From Streptomyces flavotricini (lineage in GTDB: Bacteria > Actinomycetota > Actinomycetes > Streptomycetales > Streptomycetaceae): a stretch of 64,000 bases of DNA. Where the stretch lies: positions 3,374,270 to 3,438,269 of the forward strand of contig NZ_JAINUL010000001.1 of the NCBI RefSeq assembly GCF_020639365.1. Reading direction: 5' to 3'. Below the pieces are notes generated by a model. It saw nothing but the letters and a program-made list of their open reading frames with translations, did no database searches and was not told where the DNA came from. Each line of letters starts with the position of its first letter. The first letter of the stretch is position 1. The position numbers and the translations under genes were made by a program. This document shows positions 8,582 through 17,781 of the stretch, piece after piece.

Positions 8582-8977
8582 TCAGGCGGCCTTGGTCTCC
8601 CAGAAGATGCGGTCGATCTCGGCGATGAGCTCGAGCGCCTTCTGGCCGGTCGCCGGGTCGTTCGACGCCTTGGCGGCCGAGAGGGCCTTCAGGGTGTCGT
8701 TGACCAGGGTGTGCAGCTGCGGGTACTTCTCGAAGTGCGGGGGCTTGAAGTAGTCGCTCCACAGCACCGAGACGTGGTGCTTGGCGAGCTCGGCGCGCTG
8801 CTCCTTGATGGTGATGGCGCGCGCGCGGAAGTCGGCGTCCTCGTTGGCCTGGTACTTCTCCTGGACGGCCTTGACGGACTCGGCCTCGATGCGGGCCTGG
8901 GCAGGGTCGTACACGCCGCACGGAAGATCGCAGTGGGCGGAGACCTTCGCCTTGGGGGCGAAGAGGCGGGAAAGCAT
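8582..8977 (-). CDS. sodN: Nickel-containing superoxide dismutase precursor
   Basis: Converts superoxide to oxygen and hydrogen peroxide in the cytoplasm. The 131-residue precursor has a 14-residue propeptide (MLSRLFAPKAKVSA) that must be cut to expose the nickel hook HCDLPCGVYDP; His1, Cys2 and Cys6 of the mature chain are the ligands. The length and the DPAQARIEAESVKAVQEKY helix match known Streptomyces NiSOD. Start ATG 8977 is preceded by GAGGAGG. The frame runs further upstream, but the propeptide start and ribosome site fix this one. The protease that removes the propeptide is encoded divergently 182 bases away (sodX). Confidence 0.97.
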   Translation of the reverse strand: MLSRLFAPKAKVSAHCDLPCGVYDPAQARIEAESVKAVQEKYQANEDADFRARAITIKEQRAELAKHHVSVLWSDYFKPPHFEKYPQLHTLVNDTLKALSAAKASNDPATGQKALELIAEIDRIFWETKAA

Positions 8978-9159
8978 GGAGTTTGTCCTCCTCGTGATCG
9001 TCTTCTCAAGGGGGAGGTTACTCCGTGGCACAGGGGATTTCGCGAGCGGCCCCGTGGGCTTAGGACAAAAGTCCAGGGTGGCGTCCGGACCGGTGAGCGA
9101 ATGTACGGGAGGCTGCGGCAGCATGCGCAGTGAGGCGAGAGCGGGCGAGGAGGTCGCGC

Positions 9160-9579
9160 ATGGCGGAGAGAAGGCACTCGCGGATGGCGTTCGAGGTACT
9201 GGAGGTGGCGGGGCCCTCGATGGTGCCGACGCTGCTGCACGGGGACCGGCTGGTGGTCCGCTACGGGGCGGCCGTGCGTCCGGGTGACGTGGTGGTGCTG
9301 CGCCACCCGTTCCAGCAGGACCTGCTCGTGGTCAAGCGGGCGGTGGAGCGGCGGCCGGGCGGCTGGTGGGTGCTCGGGGACAACCCGTACAACGAGACCG
9401 GCGACAGCACCGACTACGGGACGGTGCCCGAGGAGCTGGTGCTGGCGACGGCGGTGCTGCGCTTCCGGCCCCGCGCGGCGGATCAGAGTTCGCTGAGGGC
9501 GCGGCTGTCCTGGGCGGTGTCGGCGCTGCGGCCGCTGTGGCCGGACGCCTCGGCTTCCAGGCGCTTGCGGGCCCGGTAG
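9160..9579 (+). CDS. sodX: Nickel-type superoxide dismutase maturation protease (S26 family)
   Basis: A signal-peptidase-like enzyme of 139 residues that trims the SodN propeptide. The Ser/Lys dyad is visible: S20 in VAGPSMVPTL and K59 in DLLVVKRAVERR, followed by the WVLGDNPYNETGDS box typical of S26 enzymes. No transmembrane anchor is evident, which fits a cytoplasmic substrate. ATG 9160 is favoured by GGAGGT six bases upstream; GTG 9130 is an alternative. Its last ~32 codons overlap the end of the convergent CGNR gene by 97 bases. Confidence 0.92.
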   Translation: MAERRHSRMAFEVLEVAGPSMVPTLLHGDRLVVRYGAAVRPGDVVVLRHPFQQDLLVVKRAVERRPGGWWVLGDNPYNETGDSTDYGTVPEELVLATAVLRFRPRAADQSSLRARLSWAVSALRPLWPDASASRRLRAR

Positions 9580-10112
9580 GCGGCCACGTTGGCCCGGGTG
9601 GCGCAGCGGTCGGAGCAGTAGCGCCGGGAGCGGTTGGTGGAGGTGTCGAGGTAGGCGTTGCGGCAGGGCGCGGCCTGGCACAGGCCGAGGCGGTCGGGAC
9701 CGTGCTCGGTGAGGTGGAAGGCCAGGCCGAAGGACGCGATCGCCGCGTAGCCGGCGGAGGCGTTCGAGGGGTGGTCGGCGAGGTGGATGTGCCAGTTGGG
9801 GCGTCCCTCGTCGTCGAGGTACTCGTGGCCGGAGACCTGCGGGCTGACCGGGAACTCCATGAGCAGGGAGTTCAGCAGGTCGACCGCGAGGCCGTGGTCG
9901 CCGCCGTCGGCGGCTTCGAAGACGGCGCGCAGCCTGCCGCGGACGTTGCGGAAGCGGGTGACGTCGGTCTCGGTGACGCGGCGGGCCATCTGCGCGCTGG
10001 CGCCGAACAGCTCCCGGACGGCGTCCACCGAGGTCAGCGAGTCCTTGTTGCGGGCCGGCTCCTCGGTGTTGACCAGGCGCACGGCATAGTCCGAGTAATG
10101 GGCCAGTTCCAC
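9483..10112 (-). CDS. CGNR zinc-finger / ABATE-domain transcriptional regulator
   Basis: A 209-residue protein with an N-terminal ABATE-type region (HYSDYAVRLVNTEEP) and a C-terminal zinc-finger-like segment, C-QAAPC-R then RRYCSDRCATRANVAAYR. The Cys spacing (CxxxxC...CSDRC) agrees with CGNR proteins, although the name-giving CGNR is CATR here. Such proteins are probable DNA-binding regulators of unknown target. It is divergent from the methyltransferase gene (82-base gap) and convergent with sodX, with a 97-base tail overlap. Confidence 0.82.
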   Translation of the reverse strand: MELAHYSDYAVRLVNTEEPARNKDSLTSVDAVRELFGASAQMARRVTETDVTRFRNVRGRLRAVFEAADGGDHGLAVDLLNSLLMEFPVSPQVSGHEYLDDEGRPNWHIHLADHPSNASAGYAAIASFGLAFHLTEHGPDRLGLCQAAPCRNAYLDTSTNRSRRYCSDRCATRANVAAYRARKRLEAEASGHSGRSADTAQDSRALSEL

Positions 10113-10194
10113 TTGTAGTCCTTACGGCTGCGGTTTAGGGTCTCGAAGTAACGGCCGAGACTTATTCGAGGGTATTACGACTGGAGGGTGAGCG

Positions 10195-10950
10195 ATGGCG
10201 GAGACCACGACCGACTGGCAGGCCTGGCAGGAGAGCTGGGACCGGCAGCAGGAGTGGTACATGCCCGACCGCGAGGAGCGGTTCCGGGTGATGCTGGACA
10301 TGGTCGAGGCACTGGTGGGACCCACCCCCCGGGTGCTGGATCTGGCGTGCGGTACGGGAAGTATTACGGACCGCGTCTTCAGGCGGTTCCCGGAATCCAC
10401 CAGTACGGGCGTCGATCTCGACCCGGCCCTGTTGACCATCGCACGCGGCCACTTCGACGGCGACAGCCGCGTCACGTTCGTCACCGCGGACCTCAAGGAC
10501 CCCGACTGGACCTCGGCGCTCCCGTACGACACGTACGACGCCGTCCTGACGGCCACCGCCCTGCACTGGCTGCACTCACCCCGGCTCGCCGTGCTGTACG
10601 GGCAGCTCGCCCCGCTGCTGCGCGAGGGCGGGGTCTTCATGAACGCCGACCACATGCCCGACGCGGCGACCCCCCGCCTCAACGCCGCCGAGCGCGCCCA
10701 CCGCCACGCCGCGATGGACCGGGCCCGCGCCGCCGGCGCGCTGGACTGGGCCGACTGGTGGGCCCTGGCGGCCGCCGACCCGGTGCTCGCCGAGCCGACG
10801 AAGCGCCGCTACGAGATCTACGGCGAGCACGCCGACGGGGACACCCCCGACGACGCCTGGCACGTGCGGACCCTGCGCGAGGCGGGCTTCGCGGAGGCCC
10901 GGACGGTCTGGCGCTCGCCCTCGGACGCGCTGGTCCTGGGTCTGAAGTAG
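10195..10950 (+). CDS. Class I SAM-dependent methyltransferase
   Basis: A 251-residue cytoplasmic methyltransferase. Motif I is VLDLACGTGSI (about residues 45-55), with the acidic GVDLDPA loop after strand 2 and TADLKDPDW for motif II, giving a Rossmann-fold SAM site. The region ATALHWLHSP corresponds to motif IV of small-molecule methyltransferases. The substrate cannot be read from the sequence. ATG 10195 is preceded by GGAGGGTG. It is monocistronic, ending at a strong terminator shared with the amino-acid transporter operon. Confidence 0.85.
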   Translation: MAETTTDWQAWQESWDRQQEWYMPDREERFRVMLDMVEALVGPTPRVLDLACGTGSITDRVFRRFPESTSTGVDLDPALLTIARGHFDGDSRVTFVTADLKDPDWTSALPYDTYDAVLTATALHWLHSPRLAVLYGQLAPLLREGGVFMNADHMPDAATPRLNAAERAHRHAAMDRARAAGALDWADWWALAAADPVLAEPTKRRYEIYGEHADGDTPDDAWHVRTLREAGFAEARTVWRSPSDALVLGLK

Positions 10951-10997
10951 TGCCCTGGTAGGAAAGTGAGAACTTTCCACCCTGCAGGACATGCGAG

Positions 10998-11028
10998 AGG
11001 GGCGGTACGGGATTCCCGTACCGCCCCT
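10998..11028. terminator. Bidirectional terminator, 14-bp stem
   Basis: Bases 10998-11011 (AGGGGCGGTACGGG) pair perfectly with 11015-11028 across a three-base loop, between the convergent methyltransferase and ABC-transporter genes. Confidence 0.85.
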
Positions 11029-11052
11029 TACGTCCGTTCGGCGCGCCTGCGG

Positions 11053-11816
<764 letters not shown>

Positions 11817-11820
<4 letters not shown>

Positions 11821-12767
11821 CGCGCGACCTCCGTACGGCGGAACATGTTCAGGTTGGCCTTCAGACGCTGGAACGGCGTCGGCGGCAGGTTCCGCGTGGA
11901 ACCACGGGCGAAGCGGCGCTCCAGGTAGTACTGGCCGACGCTGAACACACTGGTCAGAGCCAGGTACCAGAAGGAGGCCACGAACAGCATCTCCATGATG
12001 GCACCGGCCGTGTTGCCGATGTTCGACGAGGCCCGCAGGAGTTCCGTGTACTGCACCGCCGAGACCAGGGAGGAGGTCTTCAGCATGTTGATGAACTCGT
12101 TGCCGGTCGGCGGGATGATCACGCGCATCGCCTGCGGGAGCACGATCCGGCGCATGGTCTTCGTCTGCGGCATGCCGAGCGCGTGGGCGGCCTCGGTCTG
12201 GCCCTCGTCGACCGACTGGATGCCGGCCCGGACGATCTCCGCCATGTACGCGCCCTCGTTCAGGCCGAGGCCCAGGAGGGCCACCATGAACGGGGTCATG
12301 ACGTCGACGGTCTCGTTCTTGTAGATCGGACCGAGGTTGATGTACTGGAAGATCAGCGACAGGTTGAACCACACCAGCAGCTGCACGTACACCGGGGTAC
12401 CGCGGAAGAACCAGATGTAGAGCCAGGAGACGGCGCCGGTCACCGGGTTCTTGGAGAGCCGCATCACCGCGAAGACGATGCCGAGCACGAGGCCCAGCGC
12501 CATGGCGGAGACGCTGATGATCACGGTGTTGCCGAGACCGCTCAGGACCGCCGGGTCGAACAGCTTGTCGCCGACCGTCGCCCAGATGACGTTGCCGTTG
12601 GCGAACGCGTAGACGAGCCAGGCGAGCAGCGCCACGACCACGACACCGCTGACCCAGCGGCCGTAGTGCCGTACCGGAATTGCCTTGATGGCCTCGTACG
12701 GGAGGCCCGAGGCGCCGGGTCCGGCCGGCGGGTTCTCGGCCGGACCCTTTTCGATCTTGTCAGTCAC
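11817..12767 (-). CDS. Polar amino-acid ABC transporter permease (HisM/GlnP family)
   Basis: A 316-residue inner-membrane permease. After a 40-residue polar N-terminus come about five hydrophobic helices. The EAA loop is [22 protein letters not shown], the site that docks on the ATPase, and the [11 protein letters not shown] segment is typical of this family. Only one permease gene is present, so it would act as a homodimer. The binding-protein gene ends 46 bases upstream and the ATPase gene overlaps its 3' end. Confidence 0.93.
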
Positions 12768-12813
12768 AATGACTGCCCTTCAGTGGAGCGTGGAGCGAGG
12801 GACTTCGCCGGAC

Positions 12814-13773
12814 TTACTGACCTGCGTTGACCGTCGCGGACTTGACGGCGCTGTCCTGCACGTTCCACTTCTCCAGCGCCTTGGCGTAGGAGCCGTCCTT
12901 GATGATGGCGTCGAGGGCCTGCTTGAGGGCGTCGCGGAGCTGGGTGTTCTCCTTGCTCACGCCGATGCCGAAGAGGCCGACGTCGCTCTGCTGGCCGGCG
13001 ACCTCGAAGTCGTTGCCGCCACCGGAGGTCTTCACCGTGTAGGCGGCGACCGGGTAGTCGTTCAGGTCGGCGACGGCACCGCCGGCCTTGACGCGGGTCT
13101 GCGCCTCGGCGTCGGTGTCGAAGGCCTGGATGGTGAGCTTCTTGTCGCCGCACTTCTCGGCCTGGGCCTTGAAGGTGTCCTCGTAGATCGTGCCGCGCTG
13201 GACGGCCACGGTCTTGCCGCAGAGGTCGTCCATCGACTTGATGCCCTCGGGGTTGCCCTTCTTGACGAGGAGCGAGAGGCCGGAGGAGAAGTAGTCGACG
13301 AAGTCGATCCCCTTGCCGATCTTCTGGCCCTTGTCGTCCAGGCCCTCCTGGCGCTTCTTGTTGTCGGTGATCGACGACATGATCGCGTCTTCGCGGCCGG
13401 TGTAGATCGAGGTGATCAGACCGTCGAAGGTGCCGGCGGTGAACTGCATCTTCACGCCGAGCTGCTTGCCGAGCGCCTCGGCGATGTCGGGGTCGACACC
13501 GACGATCTTGCCGCCCTCGACGAATTCCATCGGGGCGTAGGCGGAGTCCGTGCCGACCTTGATGACACCGGCGTCCTGGATCTTCTTCGGCAGGGCCGAG
13601 AAGAGCGGGGCGGAGCTGTCCTTCGACGTACCGCCGGAGGGGGTCGACGAGGCGCCCTTCTCCGTCTGGTCGCCGCAGCCGGTGAGGATCAGGGCGCCGG
13701 CGACCGCGATCGCGCCGACCGCGGCGATCCGGGACCGGGCGGCGGTCGTACGACGGGTGGTGCTTGCGGTCAT
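12814..13773 (-). CDS. Amino-acid ABC transporter substrate-binding lipoprotein
   Basis: A 319-residue lipoprotein (family 3 solute-binding protein). The signal is twin-Arg-rich with lipobox LTGC (Cys33), so it is anchored outside the membrane. The mature part has the signatures of polar amino-acid binders: VIKVGTDSAYAPMEF, VGVDPDIAEALGKQLG and VQRGTIYED. The ligand is not readable; glutamine, glutamate or cystine are typical for the family. ATG 13773 was chosen because the signal peptide starts there and GGAGGAA precedes it by 6-7 bases, although the frame is open further upstream. Confidence 0.93.
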   Translation of the reverse strand: MTASTTRRTTAARSRIAAVGAIAVAGALILTGCGDQTEKGASSTPSGGTSKDSSAPLFSALPKKIQDAGVIKVGTDSAYAPMEFVEGGKIVGVDPDIAEALGKQLGVKMQFTAGTFDGLITSIYTGREDAIMSSITDNKKRQEGLDDKGQKIGKGIDFVDYFSSGLSLLVKKGNPEGIKSMDDLCGKTVAVQRGTIYEDTFKAQAEKCGDKKLTIQAFDTDAEAQTRVKAGGAVADLNDYPVAAYTVKTSGGGNDFEVAGQQSDVGLFGIGVSKENTQLRDALKQALDAIIKDGSYAKALEKWNVQDSAVKSATVNAGQ

Positions 13774-14296
13774 GAGCTGGTTCCTCCGGCTGGCTGGTGG
13801 AGCATCCGAGAACGGTCGGGCACGCACCTTCGAGTGTCGCGACCTCGTGTGATTACGGCATCTTGCCATTCGGACTGACGCATTCAGGCAGTTCGTCAGG
13901 TCAAAATCGGATAACGGGTGGGCCGGGGTACCCAACAGGACTGCGGAATGCGGGGTTCGCGGCCGCAGGAACCGCTGCGACCTGGCCTTTTTGACGGAGT
14001 ATTTGCGGTCCGTCTCGTCCATTGGACAGAGACGTTTGGACCTTTCGCCGAAAACAGGACAAGAGGTCTACAGTCGAGCAGGAATCGACTCGTCTGGGTG
14101 AGCGTTCTTCGGGTACAACGGATCCTTACACCCCTCATCCGGGGCTCAGGGCGCGCGTGCGGCGCGCCCGCGCGTACGAACCTCCCCTTCGCGGAGACGG
14201 GCCAACCGTCGATGCGGAGTACGGACGCGGTGCCCGCCCACCCCTTAACCAGGTGTGGTCACCCTCAACGATTCAAAGACTTAAGGGGCCAAGAAA
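13774..14296. other. Intergenic region between the amino-acid transporter operon and malic enzyme
   Basis: The 523 bases hold the divergent promoters. TTGACG near 13992 may be a -35 element for malic enzyme. Short open frames here lack codon bias or conserved motifs, so I call no gene. Confidence 0.5.
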
Positions 14297-15499
14297 GTGG
14301 CAGCGGAGATCGTCAATCCTCGCAGCGACAGCGCGACGGACAACAACCCGGACGCGGTGTTCGCACTGCACCGGGGCGGCAAGATGGCCATCCAGGCCAC
14401 GGTGCCGGTCCAGAACAAGGACGACCTGTCCCTCGCGTACACGCCCGGCGTGGCGAAGGTCTGCAGCGCCATCGCGGAGCAGCCCGAGCTGGTGAACGAG
14501 TACACCTGGAAGTCGAACGTGGTCGCCGTCGTCACCGACGGTACGGCCGTGCTCGGACTCGGTGACATCGGTCCCGAGGCCTCCCTCCCCGTGATGGAGG
14601 GCAAGGCCATCCTGTTCAAGCAGTTCGGCGGTGTGGACGCGGTGCCGATCGCGCTCGCGACCAAGGACGCCGACGAGATCGTCGAGACGGTCATCCGTCT
14701 GGCGCCGTCCTTCGGCGGGGTGAACCTGGAGGACATCTCCGCCCCCCGCTGCTTCGAGATCGAGCGCCGGCTCCAGGAAGCCCTGGACATCCCGATCTTC
14801 CACGACGACCAGCACGGCACGGCGATCGTGACCCTGGCCGCCCTGCGCAACGCCGCGAAGCTCACCGGGCGCACGCTCGGCGACCTGCGCGCCGTGATCT
14901 CGGGTGCGGGCGCGGCGGGCATCGCCATCGCCAAGATCCTCGTGGACGCGGGCATCGGCGACGTCTGCGTCACCGACCGCAAGGGCGTCGTCTCCGCGGA
15001 CCGCTCCGACCTGACGGACGTCAAGGCGGAGATCGCCGCCCTGACGAACAAGACCGGCCAGACCGGCTCCCTGGAAGCGGCCCTGAACGGCGCGGACGTC
15101 TTCATCGGCGTCTCCGGCGGCACCGTGCCGGAGGAGGCGGTGGCCTCGATGGCGAAGAACGCCTTCGTCTTCGCCATGGCCAACCCGAACCCCGAGGTCC
15201 ACCCGGACGTCGCGCACAAGTACGCGGCGGTCGTGGCCACGGGCCGTTCGGACTTCCCGAACCAGATCAACAACGTGCTGGCGTTCCCGGGCATCTTCGC
15301 GGGCGCCCTGAAGGTCCGCGCCAGCCGGATCACCGAGGGCATGAAGATCGCCGCCGCCGACGCCATCGCCGGTGTCGTGGGTGACGAGCTCGCCGCCGAC
15401 TACGTGATCCCGTCGCCGTTCGACGCGCGCGTCGCCGAGGCCGTCGCGGCCGCGGTCGCGGCGGCGGCCAAGGCCGACGGCGTGGCCCGCCTGGCCTGA
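14297..15499 (+). CDS. NAD(P)-dependent malic enzyme
   Basis: Oxidative decarboxylation of malate to pyruvate and CO2, linking the TCA cycle with gluconeogenesis and lipid precursor supply. The 400-residue chain is the short bacterial type without a phosphotransacetylase tail. The malic-enzyme signatures are LSLAYTPGVAKVC at the N-terminus and FHDDQHGTAIV in the middle; the Rossmann motif is SGAGAAGIAIA, and FAMANPNPEV and FPGIFAGAL near the C-terminus are standard. The start GTG 14297 matches the family length. Cofactor preference is not decided here. It is followed directly by a strong terminator. Confidence 0.94.
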   Translation: MAAEIVNPRSDSATDNNPDAVFALHRGGKMAIQATVPVQNKDDLSLAYTPGVAKVCSAIAEQPELVNEYTWKSNVVAVVTDGTAVLGLGDIGPEASLPVMEGKAILFKQFGGVDAVPIALATKDADEIVETVIRLAPSFGGVNLEDISAPRCFEIERRLQEALDIPIFHDDQHGTAIVTLAALRNAAKLTGRTLGDLRAVISGAGAAGIAIAKILVDAGIGDVCVTDRKGVVSADRSDLTDVKAEIAALTNKTGQTGSLEAALNGADVFIGVSGGTVPEEAVASMAKNAFVFAMANPNPEVHPDVAHKYAAVVATGRSDFPNQINNVLAFPGIFAGALKVRASRITEGMKIAAADAIAGVVGDELAADYVIPSPFDARVAEAVAAAVAAAAKADGVARLA

Positions 15500-15512
15500 C
15501 CCGCGGCGGTAC

Positions 15513-15556
15513 GAAGAGGGGCCCGGCCGGATCTGCATCCGGCCGGGCCCCTCTTC
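15513..15556 (+). terminator. Terminator of malic enzyme, 20-bp perfect stem
   Basis: Bases 15513-15532 pair with 15537-15556 around CTGC, and a short T-rich run (CTTGTT) follows, 14 bases after the malic enzyme stop. Confidence 0.88.
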
Positions 15557-15952
15557 TTGTTCGGCACACCCTCCCCGCCCCCGAACCGGGAGGGGATGCT
15601 CCGCCTCAGCGCCTCGACGGAGCTGACGCTTCGTCAATGAGAATGCGGCCACAAGGTGGCGGGCTCATGACGAGCCGGGCGGCATGGCGTGAATATTACC
15701 GCCCCCGGAGGCTTGATCCTGACGTTCCACTTCCCCACCCCAACCACACAAGACCGCACGTGGCAGGGTTAGTTGAGGGGGCAACGAAAGATTCCGTTCG
15801 ACTTCCGGACAGTCCATTACGGACGCCCGGGAGGCCCCGTACGGTTCCCGCCGGCGGCCACCGATCCGCACGGGTGTCCGTGCGACGAAGGCCTCACCGG
15901 CTCGGCCCCGACAGGTCTGGCCCGACGGGCTACCGAGCGGTAGCGTCGCGGC
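15557..15952. other. Intergenic region without a convincing gene
   Basis: About 400 bases between malic enzyme and the dehydrogenase gene. A rightward open frame from 15637 has no family resemblance and a Pro/Arg-rich composition typical of chance frames. The region presumably contains the dehydrogenase promoter; I saw no clear operator or structured RNA. Confidence 0.45.
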
Positions 15953-16915
15953 ATGTTCGCTGCCTACGCCGCCCGAATCGACCGTGACCAGCCGCTGAGC
16001 GGCCTCGTGCTGGGCGAGCGCCCGGCCCCCGAGGTGCGCCCCGGCTGGGTGACCGTGAACGTCAAGGCCGCCTCCCTCAACCACCACGACCTGTGGTCGC
16101 TGCGCGGGGTCGGCCTCGGCGAGGGCAAACTCCCGATGATCCTCGGCTGCGACGCCGCGGGCATCGACCAGGACGGCAACGAGGTCGTCCTGCACTCCGT
16201 GATCGGCCAGAGCGGCCACGGGGTCGGCCCCGACGAGCCGCGCTCGATCCTGACCGAGCGGTACCAGGGCACGTTCGCCGAGCAGGTGACCGTCCCCGCC
16301 TGGAACGTCCTGCGCAAGCCCGCCGAGCTGTCCTTCGAGGAGGCCGCCTGCCTGCCGACGGCATGGCTGACGGCGTACCGGATGCTGTTCACCAACGCGG
16401 GCGTGCGCCCCGGCGACTCGGTACTGGTGCAGGGTGCGGGCGGCGGGGTCGCGACCGCCGCGATCGTCCTCGGCAAGGCGGCCGGCCTGCGGGTCTTCGC
16501 CACCAGCCGGGACGAGGCCAAGCGCAAGCGGGCGGTGGAGCTGGGCGCGGTGGAGGCGTACGAGCCGGGCGCCCGGCTCCCGCAGCGGGTGGACGCGGTG
16601 ATCGAGACGGTCGGTGCGGCCACCTGGTCCCACTCGGTCAAATCGCTGCGCCCCGGTGGCACCCTGGTCATTTCGGGCGCCACGAGCGGGGACCGGCCGG
16701 CGCACGCCGAGCTGACGCGGATCTTCTTCCTGGAGCTCAAGGTGGTCGGCTCGACGATGGGGTCGAAGGACGAGCTGGAGGACCTGCTGGCGTTCTGCGC
16801 GGCGACCGGGGTGCGGCCGGTGATCGACGAGGTGCTGCCGCTGGACCGGGCACGGGAGGGCTTCGAGAAGCTCGAGGCGGGTGACCTGTTCGGGAAGATC
16901 GTCCTGACGGTGTAG
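15953..16915 (+). CDS. MDR-family zinc-binding alcohol dehydrogenase / quinone oxidoreductase-like protein
   Basis: A 320-residue medium-chain dehydrogenase/reductase. The N-terminal GroES-like fold has SLNHHDLWSLRG, and the NAD(P) site is LVQGAGGGVATAAI. The four structural-zinc cysteines of classical alcohol dehydrogenases are absent, so it is closer to quinone-oxidoreductase-like members. LGCDAAGIDQDGNEVV is the conserved loop before the cofactor domain. The ATG 15953 start is the first Met of the conserved region. The substrate is unknown; it appears to be a single-gene unit. Confidence 0.87.
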   Translation: MFAAYAARIDRDQPLSGLVLGERPAPEVRPGWVTVNVKAASLNHHDLWSLRGVGLGEGKLPMILGCDAAGIDQDGNEVVLHSVIGQSGHGVGPDEPRSILTERYQGTFAEQVTVPAWNVLRKPAELSFEEAACLPTAWLTAYRMLFTNAGVRPGDSVLVQGAGGGVATAAIVLGKAAGLRVFATSRDEAKRKRAVELGAVEAYEPGARLPQRVDAVIETVGAATWSHSVKSLRPGGTLVISGATSGDRPAHAELTRIFFLELKVVGSTMGSKDELEDLLAFCAATGVRPVIDEVLPLDRAREGFEKLEAGDLFGKIVLTV

Positions 16916-16925
16916 CCGCCGGGTC

Positions 16926-16970
16926 GTCAACAACGGTTGACACCCTCATACCCGTCAACCTACATTGACA
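16926..16970 (+). promoter_or_regulatory. Repeated GTCAAC/GTTGAC operator overlapping the promoter of the HTH-Clp-N pair
   Basis: Three half-sites lie in a row: GTCAAC (16926-16931), GTTGAC (16936-16941) and GTCAAC (16954-16959), and TTGACA recurs at 16965. The first two form a perfect inverted repeat with a 4-base spacer. TTGACA at 16937 and TACATT at 16961 could be -35 and -10. Only 9-10 bases separate this from the start codon, so the transcript has a very short or no leader. The repeats fit autoregulation by the small HTH protein, which is inference. Confidence 0.6.
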
Positions 16971-16973
16971 GGC

Positions 16974-17183
16974 ATGACAGAAGCGACCGATCTCGCCGAG
17001 CGGGCCGGTGACCGCGATCCGCGGGTGGGCCTGCGCGCCGTGGCCGCCCTCCGCAGGCTGCTGGAGCAGCTGGAGGCCGTACAGGTGCGCAGCGCCCGCG
17101 CGCAGGGCTGGTCCTGGCAGGAGATCGCGGCCGAGCTGGGCGTCAGCCGGCAGGCCGTACACAAGAAGCACGGGAGGGTCTGA
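16974..17183 (+). CDS. Small HTH protein (sigma-region-4-like)
   Basis: A 69-residue protein. The C-terminal half is a helix-turn-helix, WSWQEIAAELGVSRQAVHKK, close to sigma-70 region 4 and other homeodomain-like HTH modules; the N-terminal half is a helix, VAALRRLLEQLEAVQ. Start ATG 16974 is preferred over TTG 16965, because the upstream bases look like the -10 region. The stop overlaps the next ATG by one base (TGATG), so it is translationally coupled to the Clp-N protein. It is the natural candidate to bind the repeated operator upstream. Confidence 0.8.
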   Translation: MTEATDLAERAGDRDPRVGLRAVAALRRLLEQLEAVQVRSARAQGWSWQEIAAELGVSRQAVHKKHGRV

Positions 17184-17746
17184 TGTTCGAACGCTTCACG
17201 CAGGACGCCAGGGACACCGTGGTGGGCGCCGTGGCCGAAGCCCGGAAGGCGGGGTCCACGAACGTGACCGAGGAACACCTGCTCCTGGCCCTGCTGGACC
17301 GCGGTGCGCTGGACCCGCTGGGCGTGGACCGCGCCGCGGTGGCGGCGGACCTCGCCGCGGCCCGCCGCCGGGGCGGCATGTCCCGGGCGGACGAGGAGGC
17401 CCTCGCGGGTCTCGGCATCGACCTGAGCGCGATCCTCTCCCGGGTCGAGGAGGTCCACGGGGAGGGCGTACTGGCCGCCGCGACCCCGCGGCGGCGCACC
17501 CTGGGCTCTTCGCTCCGCTCGGCGCTGGGCCGCACGGAGCCGGTGGGCCGGCACGTCCCCTTCACGCAGGGCGCGAAGAAGGTCCTGGAGCAGTCCCTGC
17601 GCATCGCGCTGGGCCGCCATGAGCGCCACATCGCCACCCTGCACCTGCTGCTGGCCCTGCTCTCGCGCCCGGGCACGGCCGCCGAGGTCCTGGCGGACCA
17701 CGGCGTCACCTACGCGGTGGCCGAGGCGGGCCCGGCCGCCGCCTGA
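17183..17746 (+). CDS. Clp N-terminal (Clp repeat) domain protein without ATPase
   Basis: A 187-residue protein with two Clp repeat motifs. The first, FERFTQDARDTVVGAVAEAR then TEEHLLLALLDRG, lies at about 1-75; the second, PFTQGAKKVLEQSLRIALGR then TLHLLLALLSRPG, at about 120-175. These are the substrate- and adaptor-binding modules of ClpC/ClpA, but no AAA+ domain follows, so it cannot itself unfold proteins. It may bind substrates or adaptors for the Clp machinery, or sense them for its HTH partner. That role is inferred; the HTH/Clp-N gene pair is common in Streptomyces. Confidence 0.85.
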   Translation: MFERFTQDARDTVVGAVAEARKAGSTNVTEEHLLLALLDRGALDPLGVDRAAVAADLAAARRRGGMSRADEEALAGLGIDLSAILSRVEEVHGEGVLAAATPRRRTLGSSLRSALGRTEPVGRHVPFTQGAKKVLEQSLRIALGRHERHIATLHLLLALLSRPGTAAEVLADHGVTYAVAEAGPAAA

Positions 17747-17781
17747 TTCGCGACCTATCGCGACGGGCGGGCGCCGCGGGC

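Noticed and set aside
15637..15987. Possible gene of 116 codons in the gap after malic enzyme
   Set aside because: No conserved motif, Pro/Arg-rich product, poor start region, and its 3' end overlaps the dehydrogenase gene in another frame.
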